The notes under the pieces are model-generated. The model was not told the origin of the DNA, did not search any database, and saw nothing but the letters and a program-made list of their open reading frames with translations. This document shows positions 1 to 9,761 of a DNA stretch of 64,000 nucleotides, one piece after another. The stretch is taken from positions 1 through 64,000 of the forward strand of contig JABAZY010000032.1 of the NCBI GenBank assembly GCA_018608245.1, written 5' to 3'. This stretch comes from Alphaproteobacteria bacterium (GTDB lineage: Bacteria > Pseudomonadota > Alphaproteobacteria > Micavibrionales > Micavibrionaceae). Position numbers and translations under genes: made by a program. Position 1 is the first letter of the stretch. Each line of letters begins with the position of its first letter.

Positions 1-257
1 CTGTCTTGGAAGTCGTAAGGTAAGGCTAGTGGTACAGTTTTTAATTGAACTATATCTAGTTGTGGGCAAGCATGCCTAATGCTAGGGAAACGTTGTATAA
101 CACCGCTAGCGACCACGTTCCGAGCATTTTTATATTCGTCCGATGTTGTCTCTGCTTGAGTTAATAAATAATCACCGCCTAATGCACTGGCGGCCAGTGT
201 AAAGCCGATAGCAAGTGAGGTGAAAATAGGTTTTGAAGAATTGTACTTATGAGACAT
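1..257 (-). CDS. Secreted or membrane-anchored hypothetical protein (partial)
   Basis: An open minus-strand frame starts with ATG at 257 and runs off the window edge after about 85 codons. Its N-terminus (MSHKYNSSKPIFTSLAIGF) has a short polar head, then a hydrophobic stretch with small residues (TLAASALGG), as in a signal peptide or single membrane anchor. I recognise no family. The gene is divergent from nuoH and lies where nuoG would be expected in a standard nuo operon. No strong ribosome binding site is visible. The 3' end is outside the window, so length and function are open. Confidence 0.5.
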   Translation of the reverse strand, partial: MSHKYNSSKPIFTSLAIGFTLAASALGGDYLLTQAETTSDEYKNARNVVASGVIQRFPSIRHACPQLDIVQLKTVPLALPYDFQD

Positions 258-322
258 GACGTAAATTACCCGATTTTCCATATTTTATCAATAAAAAAAT
301 GCATATTACCCATCTTAACTAT

Positions 323-350
323 TTGAAATTCCACAGAGTCATATTATAAG
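323..350 (+). promoter_or_regulatory. Candidate sigma70-type promoter of nuoH
   Basis: TTGAAA (323-328), 16 nt, TATAAG (345-350). Transcription would start only a few bases before the nuoH ATG. Because the gene upstream is divergent, nuoH needs a promoter here. Motif-based and unproven. Confidence 0.35.
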
Positions 351-359
351 AGACGCGTA

Positions 360-1370
360 ATGATGATTGAGCTTTGGAACATATATGGATTACCGCTTGC
401 CTTTATGCTGATGCATATTGGTATTCTGGTGGGTGCTATTCTGACAGGAGTGGCATATTATACCTATGCGGAACGTAAGGTTTTGGGCGCTATGCAACGT
501 CGTCAGGGGCCTATGACTGTGGGGCCTTTTGGCTTATTACAACCAATTGCCGATGGGATAAAACTACTCTCAAAAGAGATGATTATCCCTGCTAAAGCCA
601 ATAAGCCTGTTTTCATCTTAGCACCGATTATTTTGTTCGTTCTGGCGATTATCGCTTGGGCGGTCATCCCAGTAAACGCCAAATGGGTATTGGCTGACAT
701 TAATGTCGGAATTTTATACTTATTCGCTGTATCCTCTATGGGGGTTTATGGTGTTGTGATGGCTGGTTGGGCATCCAACTCTAAATACGCATTTTTGGGC
801 GGTCTACGCTCTGCCTCGCAAATGGTGTCCTATGAAGTCTCTATGGGCTTGGTTATTGTTTGTGTGTTGCTGTGTGCTGGCTCATTGAACCTAAGCGAGA
901 TTATCTTGGCCGACCGTCCTGCATGGATGCAAATTCTGCTATTTCCGATGCTTATCGTGTTTTTGATCTCAATATTGGCTGAAACAAACCGTGCGCCATT
1001 TGACTTGCCAGAAGGTGAGTCAGAAATTACAGGCGGATTTATGGTTGAATATTCTTCCATGACATTTGCGTTATTCTTCCTTGGTGAATACGCCAATATG
1101 ATCCTGATGAGCGCAATGACAGTTGTTTTATTCCTTGGTGGATGGTTACCGCCATTTGGTATTGATGCATTGGCTGTTGTCCCGGGTGTTATCTGGTTTG
1201 TATTAAAGACATTCTTGGTGATGTTCTTCTTCCTATGGTCTCGTGCGACCTTCCCAAGATATAGATATGATCAATTGATGAGATTGGGGTGGAAGATATT
1301 CTTGCCATTTACCTTGTTCTGGGTTGTATTAACCTCAGGCATCCTCGTTTATTTTAATGCGTTACCATGA
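360..1370 (+). CDS. nuoH: NADH-quinone oxidoreductase subunit H
   Basis: NuoH/ND1 is the membrane subunit of respiratory complex I that links the peripheral arm to the membrane arm and helps form the quinone-binding site. The 336-residue protein has the family's signature loops [15 protein letters not shown] (residues 37-51) and [15 protein letters not shown] (208-222), and about eight hydrophobic helices, at normal length. Two in-frame ATGs at 360 and 363 are both possible starts; AAGAGA lies 6 nt before 360. It overlaps the next small ORF by 4 nt, so the two are translationally coupled. The upstream neighbour is a divergent gene rather than nuoG, so this copy heads its own transcript. Confidence 0.97.
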   Translation: MMIELWNIYGLPLAFMLMHIGILVGAILTGVAYYTYAERKVLGAMQRRQGPMTVGPFGLLQPIADGIKLLSKEMIIPAKANKPVFILAPIILFVLAIIAWAVIPVNAKWVLADINVGILYLFAVSSMGVYGVVMAGWASNSKYAFLGGLRSASQMVSYEVSMGLVIVCVLLCAGSLNLSEIILADRPAWMQILLFPMLIVFLISILAETNRAPFDLPEGESEITGGFMVEYSSMTFALFFLGEYANMILMSAMTVVLFLGGWLPPFGIDALAVVPGVIWFVLKTFLVMFFFLWSRATFPRYRYDQLMRLGWKIFLPFTLFWVVLTSGILVYFNALP

Positions 1371-1603
1371 GCGAAAATGAGAAACTAGAAATATTGCGCG
1401 AAATGAGAGATCGTCAAAAAGAGTCTTTGGCGCTTCAACGTGAGCAATTTGACTATATGAAGTCACAATATGATCGTGTTGAGAAAATAAATGATAAAGC
1501 AGAGAAAATTCAAGATCGTGCTAGTCTAATGTTTAAATTTATGGCGCCGTTGTTCTTTGTGTTAGTCATTATTTTGTTTTATATTTTGTGGCGTTATCTT
1601 TAG
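1367..1603 (+). CDS. Small coiled-coil plus single-TM protein between nuoH and nuoI
   Basis: This 78-residue protein starts with a charged, heptad-like helix (residues 3-50, rich in E, K, R, Q) and ends with one hydrophobic helix (about 55-75, ending LWRYL). That topology suggests a tail-anchored membrane protein with a cytoplasmic coiled coil. Its ATG overlaps the nuoH stop by 4 nt, and nuoI follows 8 nt after its stop, so it is expressed within the nuo operon. I do not recognise it as a core complex I subunit. An assembly or accessory role is only inference from position. Confidence 0.75.
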   Translation: MSENEKLEILREMRDRQKESLALQREQFDYMKSQYDRVEKINDKAEKIQDRASLMFKFMAPLFFVLVIILFYILWRYL

Positions 1604-1611
1604 GAATTTAA

Positions 1612-2094
1612 ATGAAAAATTTTATTAATGCATTTTTGTTGACTGAAATTGTGAAGGGCATGGCGCTGACGCTTAAGTACATGTTCTTTATGCCGCGTGT
1701 GACGATTAACTACCCGAACGAGAAGGGGCCAATTTCTCCACGTTTCCGTGGTGAACATGCGTTGCGTCGCTATCCAAACGGCGAAGAGCGTTGTATTGCC
1801 TGTAAATTATGCGAAGCGATTTGCCCTGCGCAAGCCATTACCATTGAGGCTGAGCCTCGCGAAGACGGCGCGCGCCGTACAACACGCTACGATATTGATA
1901 TGGTTAAGTGTATCTATTGCGGTCTATGCGAAGAAGCCTGCCCGGTAGATGCCATTGTCGAAGGGCCAAACTTCGAATTCGCTACCGAAACCCGCGAAGA
2001 GCTTTATTACAATAAAGAAAAACTCCTAGAAAACGGCGACCGTTGGGAAGCTCAAATTGCGTCGAACTTAGCGGCAGATGCGCCTTATCGTTAA
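1612..2094 (+). CDS. nuoI: NADH-quinone oxidoreductase subunit I
   Basis: NuoI/TYKY carries the two [4Fe-4S] clusters (N6a/N6b) that pass electrons towards quinone in complex I. Two ferredoxin motifs are intact: [12 protein letters not shown] (Cys 61, 64, 67, 71) and [12 protein letters not shown] (Cys 100, 103, 106, 110). An N-terminal amphipathic helix precedes them. The 160-residue length is typical. Its last 4 bp overlap, tail to tail, the end of the opposite-strand ClpP-like gene, so no room is left for a separate terminator. Confidence 0.97.
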   Translation: MKNFINAFLLTEIVKGMALTLKYMFFMPRVTINYPNEKGPISPRFRGEHALRRYPNGEERCIACKLCEAICPAQAITIEAEPREDGARRTTRYDIDMVKCIYCGLCEEACPVDAIVEGPNFEFATETREELYYNKEKLLENGDRWEAQIASNLAADAPYR

Positions 2095-2885
2095 GCCAAG
2101 CTACATGCTTTTTCAGCGAGCGCATTAATAGCAGCCAAAGTTACGTCGTCACCAGCACGAATGGTACACGTGTTATCTCTATTCATGACAGCATCAATGA
2201 ATCCTAGCTCTAATGCATTCATTGCGGATAACTCTATTAAATCTTTTCGTAGTAAGGCGGACACAAATTCAGAGGATAAATCTAATGGGCTGCTTTCTTT
2301 ATGTTTTCTTATAAACTCATTATCACATAATAAGTCATAAGCTTGAGATATTGGATCTTGAAAATGTATTACTGATTGCCCAAAAGCTATTTTGTTAATG
2401 GAATGTAATTGCATTTTGCTTGAGCGCAATGCATAGCGATGTCCCAATGAACCTGCTGCGGTTAACATATATGCTGAGGAGGATGCCGCAAGGCCAGTAT
2501 TTATTGTCCTAACGATAGGTTTATCTTTAGCTATATTAACAATTTGATAAGCAAGGCTTAAAAGTCCGCCGATAGAATTAATGTAAATATTAGCTTCTTT
2601 ATCAGACGGTAGGTGTTTTAATGCTGATTTGAAACGTTCTCTCTCGCTGATTAAAGATGGGTGAGTTTTTGATCGCTGAACGGGCGTTAAAGACATACGA
2701 GATTTTGCTGATAAGCCTGAGGGTAGGACTATGGGGCTATTTGCATCGTAAACTGCAAAATTATGAGCCAAATATGTGGTGGCTAATAAATGAGACATAA
2801 TATCTTGTTGTACAACAGTGGTTTTATCTCGCTCGAAAGAGGGGAGTGTACTAGTTACATCATTAAATCTTTTAACTTTTGACAT
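2091..2885 (-). CDS. ClpP/S14-like serine protease homologue
   Basis: The 264-residue protein has the ClpP-fold landmarks in order: YINSIGG (101-107, the oxyanion-region motif, normally YINSPGG), GLAASSSA (131-138) with candidate nucleophile Ser135, and KMQLHS with candidate catalytic His161. ELGFID (226-231) matches the end of ClpP, with a possible catalytic Asp at 215. It differs from housekeeping ClpP in a 90-residue N-terminal extension and the loss of the usual Pro. It lies opposite to the nuo genes between nuoI and nuoJ. No Shine-Dalgarno is seen; a TTGACA promoter would place transcription start at the ATG. The family is fairly secure; substrate and partner are unknown. Confidence 0.75.
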   Translation of the reverse strand: MSKVKRFNDVTSTLPSFERDKTTVVQQDIMSHLLATTYLAHNFAVYDANSPIVLPSGLSAKSRMSLTPVQRSKTHPSLISERERFKSALKHLPSDKEANIYINSIGGLLSLAYQIVNIAKDKPIVRTINTGLAASSSAYMLTAAGSLGHRYALRSSKMQLHSINKIAFGQSVIHFQDPISQAYDLLCDNEFIRKHKESSPLDLSSEFVSALLRKDLIELSAMNALELGFIDAVMNRDNTCTIRAGDDVTLAAINALAEKACSLA

Positions 2886-2891
2886 AAGAAT

Positions 2892-2920
2892 TAGTTAGCG
2901 GTTATTTTTCGTTATGTCAA
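2892..2920 (-). promoter_or_regulatory. Candidate promoter of the ClpP-like gene
   Basis: On the minus strand, a perfect TTGACA (2915-2920) is followed after 17 nt by a weak -10 (TAACTA, 2892-2897) that ends 6 nt before the ATG. Transcription would start at about the first base of the start codon. The -10 match is poor. Confidence 0.35.
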
Positions 2921-2921
2921 T

Positions 2922-2950
2922 AAAAAACCGAGCTTGATTGCCCGGTTTTT
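2922..2950 (-). terminator. Rho-independent terminator of the PagL-like gene
   Basis: Minus strand: a stem of AAAAACCG/CGGTTTTT extended by GC pairs across one mismatch, loop of about 6 nt, then a T-run. It lies 28 nt after the stop of the 2979-3497 gene. The A/T-rich flanks could make it work in both directions. Confidence 0.75.
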
Positions 2951-2978
2951 ATGAATGCGTAGAGGGATATTCTTTAAA

Positions 2979-3497
2979 TTAGAACAGGCTATTAATCGGC
3001 ATGTGGTAGTAAACACCGACTGTATCTGCACCTGGGTTATCATCGCCTAGGTCAGCATTTGACATGTGGCTGTAGGATAACGAAACGCGGTTACCTGAGT
3101 AGAATTGGTAAGCCGCTTCAATTTGTGATCTGAACTCAATTGGGTAATCAAGGTCTAAATCACTGCTACCGTCAGTGTATAAACCAACACCCCAACTCGG
3201 TGTGATGATAATGTTATCTGTGGCTTTTAAATCAGCATAAAAACCGCCACCACCCCATAATGTACCTTCGTGAGTTGCTTCAGCACCGATGAAAGGCTTG
3301 ATGATCCATAGTAATGGTGAGCCATCGCGGTATTCGATACGGAAGTCAGTGGCTTCATTGTCTTCAAATACATCATAAACACCGACACCAAGACTTAAAT
3401 ATGATTGGTCAGTTTGCACTGAGCCTGTGTCTTGAGCTAGGGCTGGCGCGCTAAACGCAATTAAAGGTAACGCCAATAGGGATAGTAATTTTTTCAT
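2979..3497 (-). CDS. PagL-like acyloxyacyl hydrolase (lipid A 3-O-deacylase family)
   Basis: PagL enzymes are outer-membrane beta-barrels that remove the 3-O acyl chain of lipid A. The 172-residue protein has a clear signal peptide (1-21, ending PALA), alternating barrel-like strands, and the family motif SHMSNADLGDDNPG (143-156), which supplies His144 and Ser146. The acidic residue of the catalytic triad, Glu in the Pseudomonas enzyme, aligns with Asp158. AAAGGA precedes the ATG. It sits downstream of a minus-strand-only region inside the nuo cluster and has its own terminator. Family is likely; activity with Asp instead of Glu is untested. Confidence 0.75.
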   Translation of the reverse strand: MKKLLSLLALPLIAFSAPALAQDTGSVQTDQSYLSLGVGVYDVFEDNEATDFRIEYRDGSPLLWIIKPFIGAEATHEGTLWGGGGFYADLKATDNIIITPSWGVGLYTDGSSDLDLDYPIEFRSQIEAAYQFYSGNRVSLSYSHMSNADLGDDNPGADTVGVYYHMPINSLF

Positions 3498-3717
3498 TTT
3501 ATTTCCTTTGATAATAAAGGTTAGTGGTTAGTAAATCATTTTGAGTATTTAGCTCCGAAGGACTCCGAAGCGAGAAATAGAAATTTCAATAATTATTTTG
3601 AAGCAAAATTAAGAAAAATCAAGCTTGGATATTATAATTTTTTTACTTGTCTAGTCTTGCGTTTAGGCACGTGAAGGATTAAAAGAGCATGTTAAAACAA
3701 TAATGTAGTATTCCATC

Positions 3718-4329
3718 ATGATTGCAGCGATTGCCTTTTATTTATTTGCCTTTATTACAGTTATAAGTGCCGTTATGGTTATATCTGCGCGTAATCCTGT
3801 GCATTCCGTGCTTTTCCTTATCTTGGCGTTCTTTAATGCGTCTGGGCTTTTTGTGCTTTTGGGCGCAGAGTTCATCGCGATGATTTTGGTCATTGTGTAT
3901 GTAGGCGCGGTGGCCGTGCTCTTCTTATTTGTCGTAATGATGCTAGACATCAGTTTTGCCGATTTACGCAAAGGGGCGATGCAATATTTACCCGTGGGTA
4001 TATTTGCAGGGGGCGTGTTGCTTGCTGAGCTAATATTTGTCTTCACTGCTTGGACATTCTCTAGCGACTATAAAGACAATATCGCAGTACCAGCTGTTCC
4101 AGATGCTGAACTGACGAATACAGAAGCTTTAGGGCGTATTCTTTACACAGATTATATCTTTGCGTTTCAGACATCTGGCTTGATCTTGCTTGTCGCAATG
4201 ATTGGCGCGATTGTTCTAACCCACCGCCGTCGTGCTGGTGTACGTAAACAAAGCGTATCAGTTCAACAGGCTAGAACACGTGCAGAATCAATGAGCATTG
4301 AAAAAGTGACTCCAAAGACAGGTATTTAA
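3718..4329 (+). CDS. nuoJ: NADH-quinone oxidoreductase subunit J
   Basis: NuoJ/ND6 is a membrane subunit of complex I whose helix 3 forms part of the coupling axis. The 203-residue protein begins [12 protein letters not shown] and has the conserved stretches [13 protein letters not shown] and [20 protein letters not shown], including the pi-bulge helix region. Five hydrophobic helices are present and the C-terminal tail is polar. nuoK follows after 4 nt. A 220-bp gap upstream contains TATAAT near 3630 but no convincing -35, and there is no clear Shine-Dalgarno at the chosen ATG. Confidence 0.95.
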   Translation: MIAAIAFYLFAFITVISAVMVISARNPVHSVLFLILAFFNASGLFVLLGAEFIAMILVIVYVGAVAVLFLFVVMMLDISFADLRKGAMQYLPVGIFAGGVLLAELIFVFTAWTFSSDYKDNIAVPAVPDAELTNTEALGRILYTDYIFAFQTSGLILLVAMIGAIVLTHRRRAGVRKQSVSVQQARTRAESMSIEKVTPKTGI

Positions 4330-4333
4330 GTTC

Positions 4334-4657
4334 ATGGATATGATGTTATTAGAAATAGGCCTTGGCCATTACCTAACCTTAGCGGCGATTTTATTCACGC
4401 TAGGTATTTTTGGTATTTTCTTAAACCGTAAAAACGTCATTATTATTTTGATGTGTATCGAGCTTATGTTACTCGCGGTTAACATTAATTTTGTCGCATT
4501 TTCTGCACATATGGGTGACATGGTCGGGCAGGTATTTGCGCTCTTTGTTTTAACTGTAGCCGCCGCTGAAGCCGCTATTGGGTTGGCTATTTTGGTTGTC
4601 CTATTCAGAACCCGTGGATCAATTGCCGTTGAAGATATTTCAACGATGAAGGGGTAG
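4334..4657 (+). CDS. nuoK: NADH-quinone oxidoreductase subunit K
   Basis: NuoK/ND4L is a small membrane subunit of complex I that takes part in proton translocation. The 107-residue protein has three hydrophobic helices, the conserved Glu in IELMLLAVN, and a second Glu in [11 protein letters not shown]. The normal length is about 101 residues, so an internal ATG (codon 3 or 4) could be the true start. It lies 4 nt after nuoJ and 11 nt before nuoL. Confidence 0.95.
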   Translation: MDMMLLEIGLGHYLTLAAILFTLGIFGIFLNRKNVIIILMCIELMLLAVNINFVAFSAHMGDMVGQVFALFVLTVAAAEAAIGLAILVVLFRTRGSIAVEDISTMKG

Positions 4658-4668
4658 GACTAAGTATC

Positions 4669-6741
4669 ATGGAAATTTTTGCAGTATTCGCACCGTTGGT
4701 TGGTTTCTTATTTGCGTTTCTATTTGGAAAGCAAATGGGCGACAAAGGCGCGCAAGCCGTAACGTGTTTGCTCTTAATTGCCTCAGCTGTTGCTTCTTGT
4801 TTCTTATTTGTTGAAGTGATTTTTGGCGGTGACGGTCATGGCGCGGCTCGTACGATTAAGCTGATGACTTGGTTTAACTCAGGAGACTTGGCTGTAGATT
4901 GGGCGCTACGCGTTGATCAACTGACCGTCGTGATGATGTGCGTTGTGACGATCGTATCGTCTTGTGTACATGTTTATTCAGTGGGCTATATGAGCCACGA
5001 TGCCTGTAAGGCACGCTTTATGTCTTACTTAAGCTTGTTTACCTTCGCCATGTTGATGCTGGTCACTTCCGATAACTTGGTTCAGCTTTTCTTCGGTTGG
5101 GAAGGGGTTGGTGTTGCGTCTTATCTTTTGATTGGTTTCTGGAACCATAAAGAAAGCGCGAATGCAGCCTCTATCAAAGCCTTCCTCGTTAACCGTGTTG
5201 GTGACTTTGGTCTGGCTTTAGGAATTTTCTCAGCCTTCATGCTATTCGGCTCTGTAGAATTTGATACAATTTTTGAAGATGCGGAGCGTATCTCGATCGA
5301 GAACCCTGAAATGCTGACAATTACTTGTTTGCTTCTATTTATGGGCGCGATGGGTAAATCAGCTCAACTGGGGCTTCATACTTGGCTACCTGATGCGATG
5401 GAAGGGCCAACCCCTGTGTCTGCTCTTATTCATGCGGCGACGATGGTAACGGCGGGTGTTTTCTTGGTGGCACGTATGTCACCTGTGTTTGAATTTGCAC
5501 CAATTGCCTTAATGGTTGTAACGGTTGTTGGTGGTACAACGGCGTTTGTGGCGGCGACGATTGGTATGACCCAATTTGATATTAAGCGTGTGATTGCTTA
5601 TTCAACGATGTCACAGCTCGGTTATATGTTCTTCGCCCTTGGTGTGTCGGCTTATGGCGCGGCGATATTCCATCTAATGACACATGCATTCTTTAAGGCT
5701 TTGTTGTTCTTAGGGGCGGGGTCAGTTATTCACGCTATGTCGGATGAACAAGATATGCGCAAGATGGGTGGAATTTGGAAGAAAATCCCCATGACCTATG
5801 CGCTCATGTGGATAGGCTCGCTCGCGCTTGCTGGTATTCCTTGGTTTGCTGGTTACTATTCTAAGGACATGATTTTGGAATCTGCTTTTGCTGATCATTC
5901 ATGGTTTGGTGATTATGCTTTCTGGATGGGGATAGCTGCGGCGATTATGACAGCGTTCTATTCAGCCAGATTAATCTTTATGACATTCCACGGTAAGCCT
6001 CGTGCAAGCAAAGAAGTGATGGATAATATCCATGAATCTCCACCTGTTATGCTTACGCCACTAATTATTTTGGCGGTGGGTGCTATATTCTCTGGTGGTA
6101 TTTTCTATCAATCATTTGTTGGTGGCGCACATCATGAATCTGCGCACGCAGATGGCGGTAGATATCTGGCTCAACATGCAAGTCTTGATCCTAATCTTGT
6201 AACGCCTCATGCGGGCGATGATAAACATGCGAAGGTTGAAGAAGACGAACATCATGAAAGCGATGAATGGACAAAAGAATCTTTCTGGCAGAAATCATTA
6301 TTTGTACTACCTGAAAATGACACAGTAGAAGCCGCGCATAGTGTTCCTTACTGGGTTAAAAAATTACCAATCGCGATGGGCGTTATTGGATTGTTATTAG
6401 GTTGGTTACTATATAACCGCTTCCCTAGTGTTCCTGCTTTCTTTGCTAAGATTTTCAAGCCGTTCCATGTGTTGTTCTTCAGAAAATGGTTCTTCGATGA
6501 AGTTTATGATTTCTTATTTGTGAAACTTGCGCATATATTTGGGCGTTTATTCTGGGCGACGGACCGAAACGTAGTTGATGGTCTTGGACCTGATGGTGTT
6601 GCTAAAACCTCTCGCGGTATCGCGGGACTATTGAGCAAGTTCCAATCTGGATATGTGTTCCAATACGCGCTGATTATGATGATCGGTCTTATCGGCTTTG
6701 TGACGTGGTTTTTTGTTAAAATGACTTTTGGTGAAGGATAG
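4669..6741 (+). CDS. nuoL: NADH-quinone oxidoreductase subunit L
   Basis: NuoL/ND5 is the distal antiporter-like subunit of complex I and carries the long lateral helix. Of its 690 residues, FGWEGVG (Glu145), the channel Lys230 ([15 protein letters not shown]) and the [20 protein letters not shown] segment (237-256) are intact. The loop around residues 490-535 is unusually rich in His, Asp and Glu ([25 protein letters not shown]), which might bind metal; that is inference. The C-terminal part has the amphipathic lateral helix and a final membrane anchor. It is followed by nuoM within 5 nt. Confidence 0.97.
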   Translation: MEIFAVFAPLVGFLFAFLFGKQMGDKGAQAVTCLLLIASAVASCFLFVEVIFGGDGHGAARTIKLMTWFNSGDLAVDWALRVDQLTVVMMCVVTIVSSCVHVYSVGYMSHDACKARFMSYLSLFTFAMLMLVTSDNLVQLFFGWEGVGVASYLLIGFWNHKESANAASIKAFLVNRVGDFGLALGIFSAFMLFGSVEFDTIFEDAERISIENPEMLTITCLLLFMGAMGKSAQLGLHTWLPDAMEGPTPVSALIHAATMVTAGVFLVARMSPVFEFAPIALMVVTVVGGTTAFVAATIGMTQFDIKRVIAYSTMSQLGYMFFALGVSAYGAAIFHLMTHAFFKALLFLGAGSVIHAMSDEQDMRKMGGIWKKIPMTYALMWIGSLALAGIPWFAGYYSKDMILESAFADHSWFGDYAFWMGIAAAIMTAFYSARLIFMTFHGKPRASKEVMDNIHESPPVMLTPLIILAVGAIFSGGIFYQSFVGGAHHESAHADGGRYLAQHASLDPNLVTPHAGDDKHAKVEEDEHHESDEWTKESFWQKSLFVLPENDTVEAAHSVPYWVKKLPIAMGVIGLLLGWLLYNRFPSVPAFFAKIFKPFHVLFFRKWFFDEVYDFLFVKLAHIFGRLFWATDRNVVDGLGPDGVAKTSRGIAGLLSKFQSGYVFQYALIMMIGLIGFVTWFFVKMTFGEG

Positions 6742-6746
6742 TCTTG

Positions 6747-8300
6747 ATGGTTGATTTACCCCTATTATCATTATTGACGTTCTTGCCGTTATTAGGTGCG
6801 TTCTTTATTTTTATTATTCGTGGAAATGAAGCGACCGTTGCGCGTAATTCAAAACGTGCGGCGTTATATATCACAGTTGTAAACTTCCTTTTGGCTGTCT
6901 ACATGATGGTGAATTTCAATCCAGACACTGCTGACTTTCAATTCGTTGAAAAGCGGGAATGGTTTGGTGCGTTAGGGATCTCATACCACATGGGTATTGA
7001 TGGTATCTCACTGTTCTTGGTTGTACTGGCAGCATTTCTAACGCCAATCTGCATCCTCGCTAGCTGGAATTCAATTAAGACACGCGTTAAGGAATATATG
7101 ATTGCGTTTCTGATTTTAGAAACTTTCATGATCGGAACATTTTGTGCGCTTGATGCGGTTCTGTTCTATATCTTCTTCGAAGGTGTGCTTATTCCAATGT
7201 TCATTATCATTGGTGTTTGGGGTGGTCCACGCCGTGTTTATTCGGCCTATAAATTTTTCCTCTATACATTGCTAGGCTCTGTTTTGATGTTGATTGCGTT
7301 ATTGGCGCTATACATGGAAGCGGGCACAAGTGATATTCCGACTTTGATGGCTAATCCCGTCGCGCTTCAGATGCAAATGTGGTTATGGCTTGCGTTCTTT
7401 GCCAGCTTTGCGGTTAAAATGCCGATGTGGCCTGTCCATACATGGCTACCCGACGCCCACGTGGAGGCACCAACGGCTGGCTCCGTAATTTTGGCGGGTG
7501 TACTGTTGAAAATGGGGGGCTATGGCTTTCTAAGGTTCTCAATTCCAATGTTCCCAGAGGCGACAGAGTTTTTCGCACCAATGGTTTATTGGTTATCAAT
7601 CATTGCTATTATCTACACGTCACTTGTGGCGCTAGTTCAGGAAGACATGAAAAAGCTGATTGCTTATTCTTCCGTGGCTCATATGGGCTTCGTGACGTTG
7701 GGTATCTTTACCGCAACAACTCAAGGCGTTGAGGGTGGTATCTTCCAAATGCTATCTCACGGTGTGATTTCTGCGGCGTTGTTCCTATGTGTTGGGGTTG
7801 TTTATGACCGCCTGCATACGCGTGAGATTTCACGTTATGGCGGCTTGGTCAAAAATATGCCGAAATATGCGACTGTCTTTATGATCTTAATGTTAGCCTC
7901 TGTAGGCTTGCCAGGAACATCTGGCTTTGTTGGAGAATTCCTAACACTTATGGGTGCTTACCAAGTTGATAAAGTAATCGGTGTGCTTGCGACAACAGGG
8001 GTTGTTTTAGGTGCAGCTTACATGTTGGTTCTATATCGTCGCGTGATATTCGGTGCGCAGAAAAATGAAGATGCCGCAAAAATGGGCGACCTTGTGACCC
8101 GCGAATATATTTACTTAGTGCCATTGATTGGACTAATTTTATGGCTTGGAATTGCACCATCATATGTAATGGATCGTGTTGCTCCATCCGCCGCAAAATT
8201 AATAGGTCAATATGAAGCAGGTATCTTAGATGAGGCCGACGGCCCTAAAGAAGCAACCAAGATTAAGGCTGCCAAAAGTGAGGATAAAGGACAAGAGTAA
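6747..8300 (+). CDS. nuoM: NADH-quinone oxidoreductase subunit M
   Basis: NuoM/ND4 is an antiporter-like proton-pumping subunit of complex I. Conserved elements are [10 protein letters not shown] (the membrane Glu), [16 protein letters not shown], and LLKMGGYG with its key Lys. I chose ATG 6747 over the in-frame TTG at 6744 because AAGGA (6734-6738) is then 8 nt away. The product is 517 residues and ends in a polar, Lys/Glu-rich tail. Its stop overlaps the nuoN start by 1 nt (TAATG). Confidence 0.97.
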   Translation: MVDLPLLSLLTFLPLLGAFFIFIIRGNEATVARNSKRAALYITVVNFLLAVYMMVNFNPDTADFQFVEKREWFGALGISYHMGIDGISLFLVVLAAFLTPICILASWNSIKTRVKEYMIAFLILETFMIGTFCALDAVLFYIFFEGVLIPMFIIIGVWGGPRRVYSAYKFFLYTLLGSVLMLIALLALYMEAGTSDIPTLMANPVALQMQMWLWLAFFASFAVKMPMWPVHTWLPDAHVEAPTAGSVILAGVLLKMGGYGFLRFSIPMFPEATEFFAPMVYWLSIIAIIYTSLVALVQEDMKKLIAYSSVAHMGFVTLGIFTATTQGVEGGIFQMLSHGVISAALFLCVGVVYDRLHTREISRYGGLVKNMPKYATVFMILMLASVGLPGTSGFVGEFLTLMGAYQVDKVIGVLATTGVVLGAAYMLVLYRRVIFGAQKNEDAAKMGDLVTREYIYLVPLIGLILWLGIAPSYVMDRVAPSAAKLIGQYEAGILDEADGPKEATKIKAAKSEDKGQE

Positions 8301-9745
8301 TGAGCGAATTTAATCCAATATCCTTAGCACCTATCTTGCCAGAATTATTCATGGCTGTGGCTGGTATGGTTTTACTAGTGGCAGGTGTATTCCGTGGCAA
8401 TGAAGGCACACGTTTTATTACGTGGGCCACAATTGCGGTTGTTGTTATGGCTGCTTTCGTACTGGCAGGTGAATTACCAACGGGTAAGCCTGTTCTAAAC
8501 GGCATGTTCGTCCTTGATAGCTTTGCATATTATATGAAATATCTGGTGATTACAGGTCTTGTGATCTCGCTTATGCTCTCCATTCAATATCTCGACCAAG
8601 AGAAAATGGCGAAATTTGAATATCCGCTCATCGTTCTATTTGCGGGTATTGGGATGATGTTGATGATCTCTGCCAATGACATGTTGTCATTATATATGGG
8701 GCTAGAGCTTCAATCATTGAGCCTTTATATTTTGGCTGCGATCAGACGTAATCATGTGAGGTCAGCAGAAGCGGGCATGAAATATTTTGTACTGGGGGCT
8801 ATCTCATCAGGAATTCTGCTCTTTGGTATCTCCCTTATTTACGGCTACACAGGAAGCACAAATTTTGAGCTGATCGCGAGTAGCTTAGCTAAGGACGTAT
8901 CTATTGGCGCAGTGCTTGGTTTTGTCTTTGTATTGGCTGGTCTGTCATTCAAAATATCTGCTGTCCCATTCCACATGTGGACGCCCGATGTTTATGAAGG
9001 AGCGCCCACATCAGTCACGGCCTTTTTCGCGATTGTGCCCAAAATTGCGGCACTAGCGTTAATCGTCCGTGTGCTATTCGTACCTTTCGTGGCGTTACAT
9101 GAGCAATGGTTCCAGATGATTTGGTTCTTATCTTTTGCCTCCATGATGGTTGGTGCATTCGCGGCACTTCGTCAGGAAAATATTAAACGCCTTATGGCCT
9201 ATAGCTCGATCGGTAATATGGGCTATGTCTTAATCGGTATCGTGGCTGGCGGTGACGCAGGGATTAGCTCCATGCTAATTTACTTAACTATTTATATGGT
9301 CATGACGGCGGGTGTGTTTGGTATTATCTTATGTATGCGCCTAGAGGGTGTTTCTGTTAATTCAATTTCTGATCTCGCGGGGCTGTCGCAACATCGACCG
9401 TTCTTGGCGTATTCCATGGCGATTTTGATGTTCTCTATGAGTGGTATTCCACCAATGGCTGGGTTCTTCGGTAAATTCATGATTTTCCAAGCAGCGATTG
9501 AGTCTGGTCTCTACACGTTGGCGGTGCTCGGGGTCTTAAGTTCCGTTGTCGCGGCCTATTATTACTTACGTATTATCAAAACCATGTTCTTTGATACGCC
9601 AGCTGAGAAATTTGATACCAATATTGAATTTTCTCGTCGTTTGGTCATTTTGCTGTCAGTACTTCTCACATTAGGTTTCGTATTGTACCCATCACTATTA
9701 ATTGAAACTGCTGAAGTTGCTGTTGGCAGCTTGTTTGATTTTTAA
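8300..9745 (+). CDS. nuoN: NADH-quinone oxidoreductase subunit N
   Basis: NuoN/ND2 is the third antiporter-like subunit and normally ends the nuo operon. The 481-residue protein has YMGLELQSLSLYIL (conserved Glu), KISAVPFHMWTPDVYEGAPTS and a central Lys in IVPKIAAL, with about 14 hydrophobic helices. It overlaps nuoM by 1 nt. birA follows 16 nt after the stop, as in other alphaproteobacteria. Confidence 0.97.
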   Translation: MSEFNPISLAPILPELFMAVAGMVLLVAGVFRGNEGTRFITWATIAVVVMAAFVLAGELPTGKPVLNGMFVLDSFAYYMKYLVITGLVISLMLSIQYLDQEKMAKFEYPLIVLFAGIGMMLMISANDMLSLYMGLELQSLSLYILAAIRRNHVRSAEAGMKYFVLGAISSGILLFGISLIYGYTGSTNFELIASSLAKDVSIGAVLGFVFVLAGLSFKISAVPFHMWTPDVYEGAPTSVTAFFAIVPKIAALALIVRVLFVPFVALHEQWFQMIWFLSFASMMVGAFAALRQENIKRLMAYSSIGNMGYVLIGIVAGGDAGISSMLIYLTIYMVMTAGVFGIILCMRLEGVSVNSISDLAGLSQHRPFLAYSMAILMFSMSGIPPMAGFFGKFMIFQAAIESGLYTLAVLGVLSSVVAAYYYLRIIKTMFFDTPAEKFDTNIEFSRRLVILLSVLLTLGFVLYPSLLIETAEVAVGSLFDF

Positions 9746-9761
9746 CGGTAGGATGGCTTAA

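Noticed and set aside
7414-7732. Opposing ORFs inside nuoM
   Set aside because: Both are frame shadows of nuoM, with no ribosome binding site and no recognisable domain.
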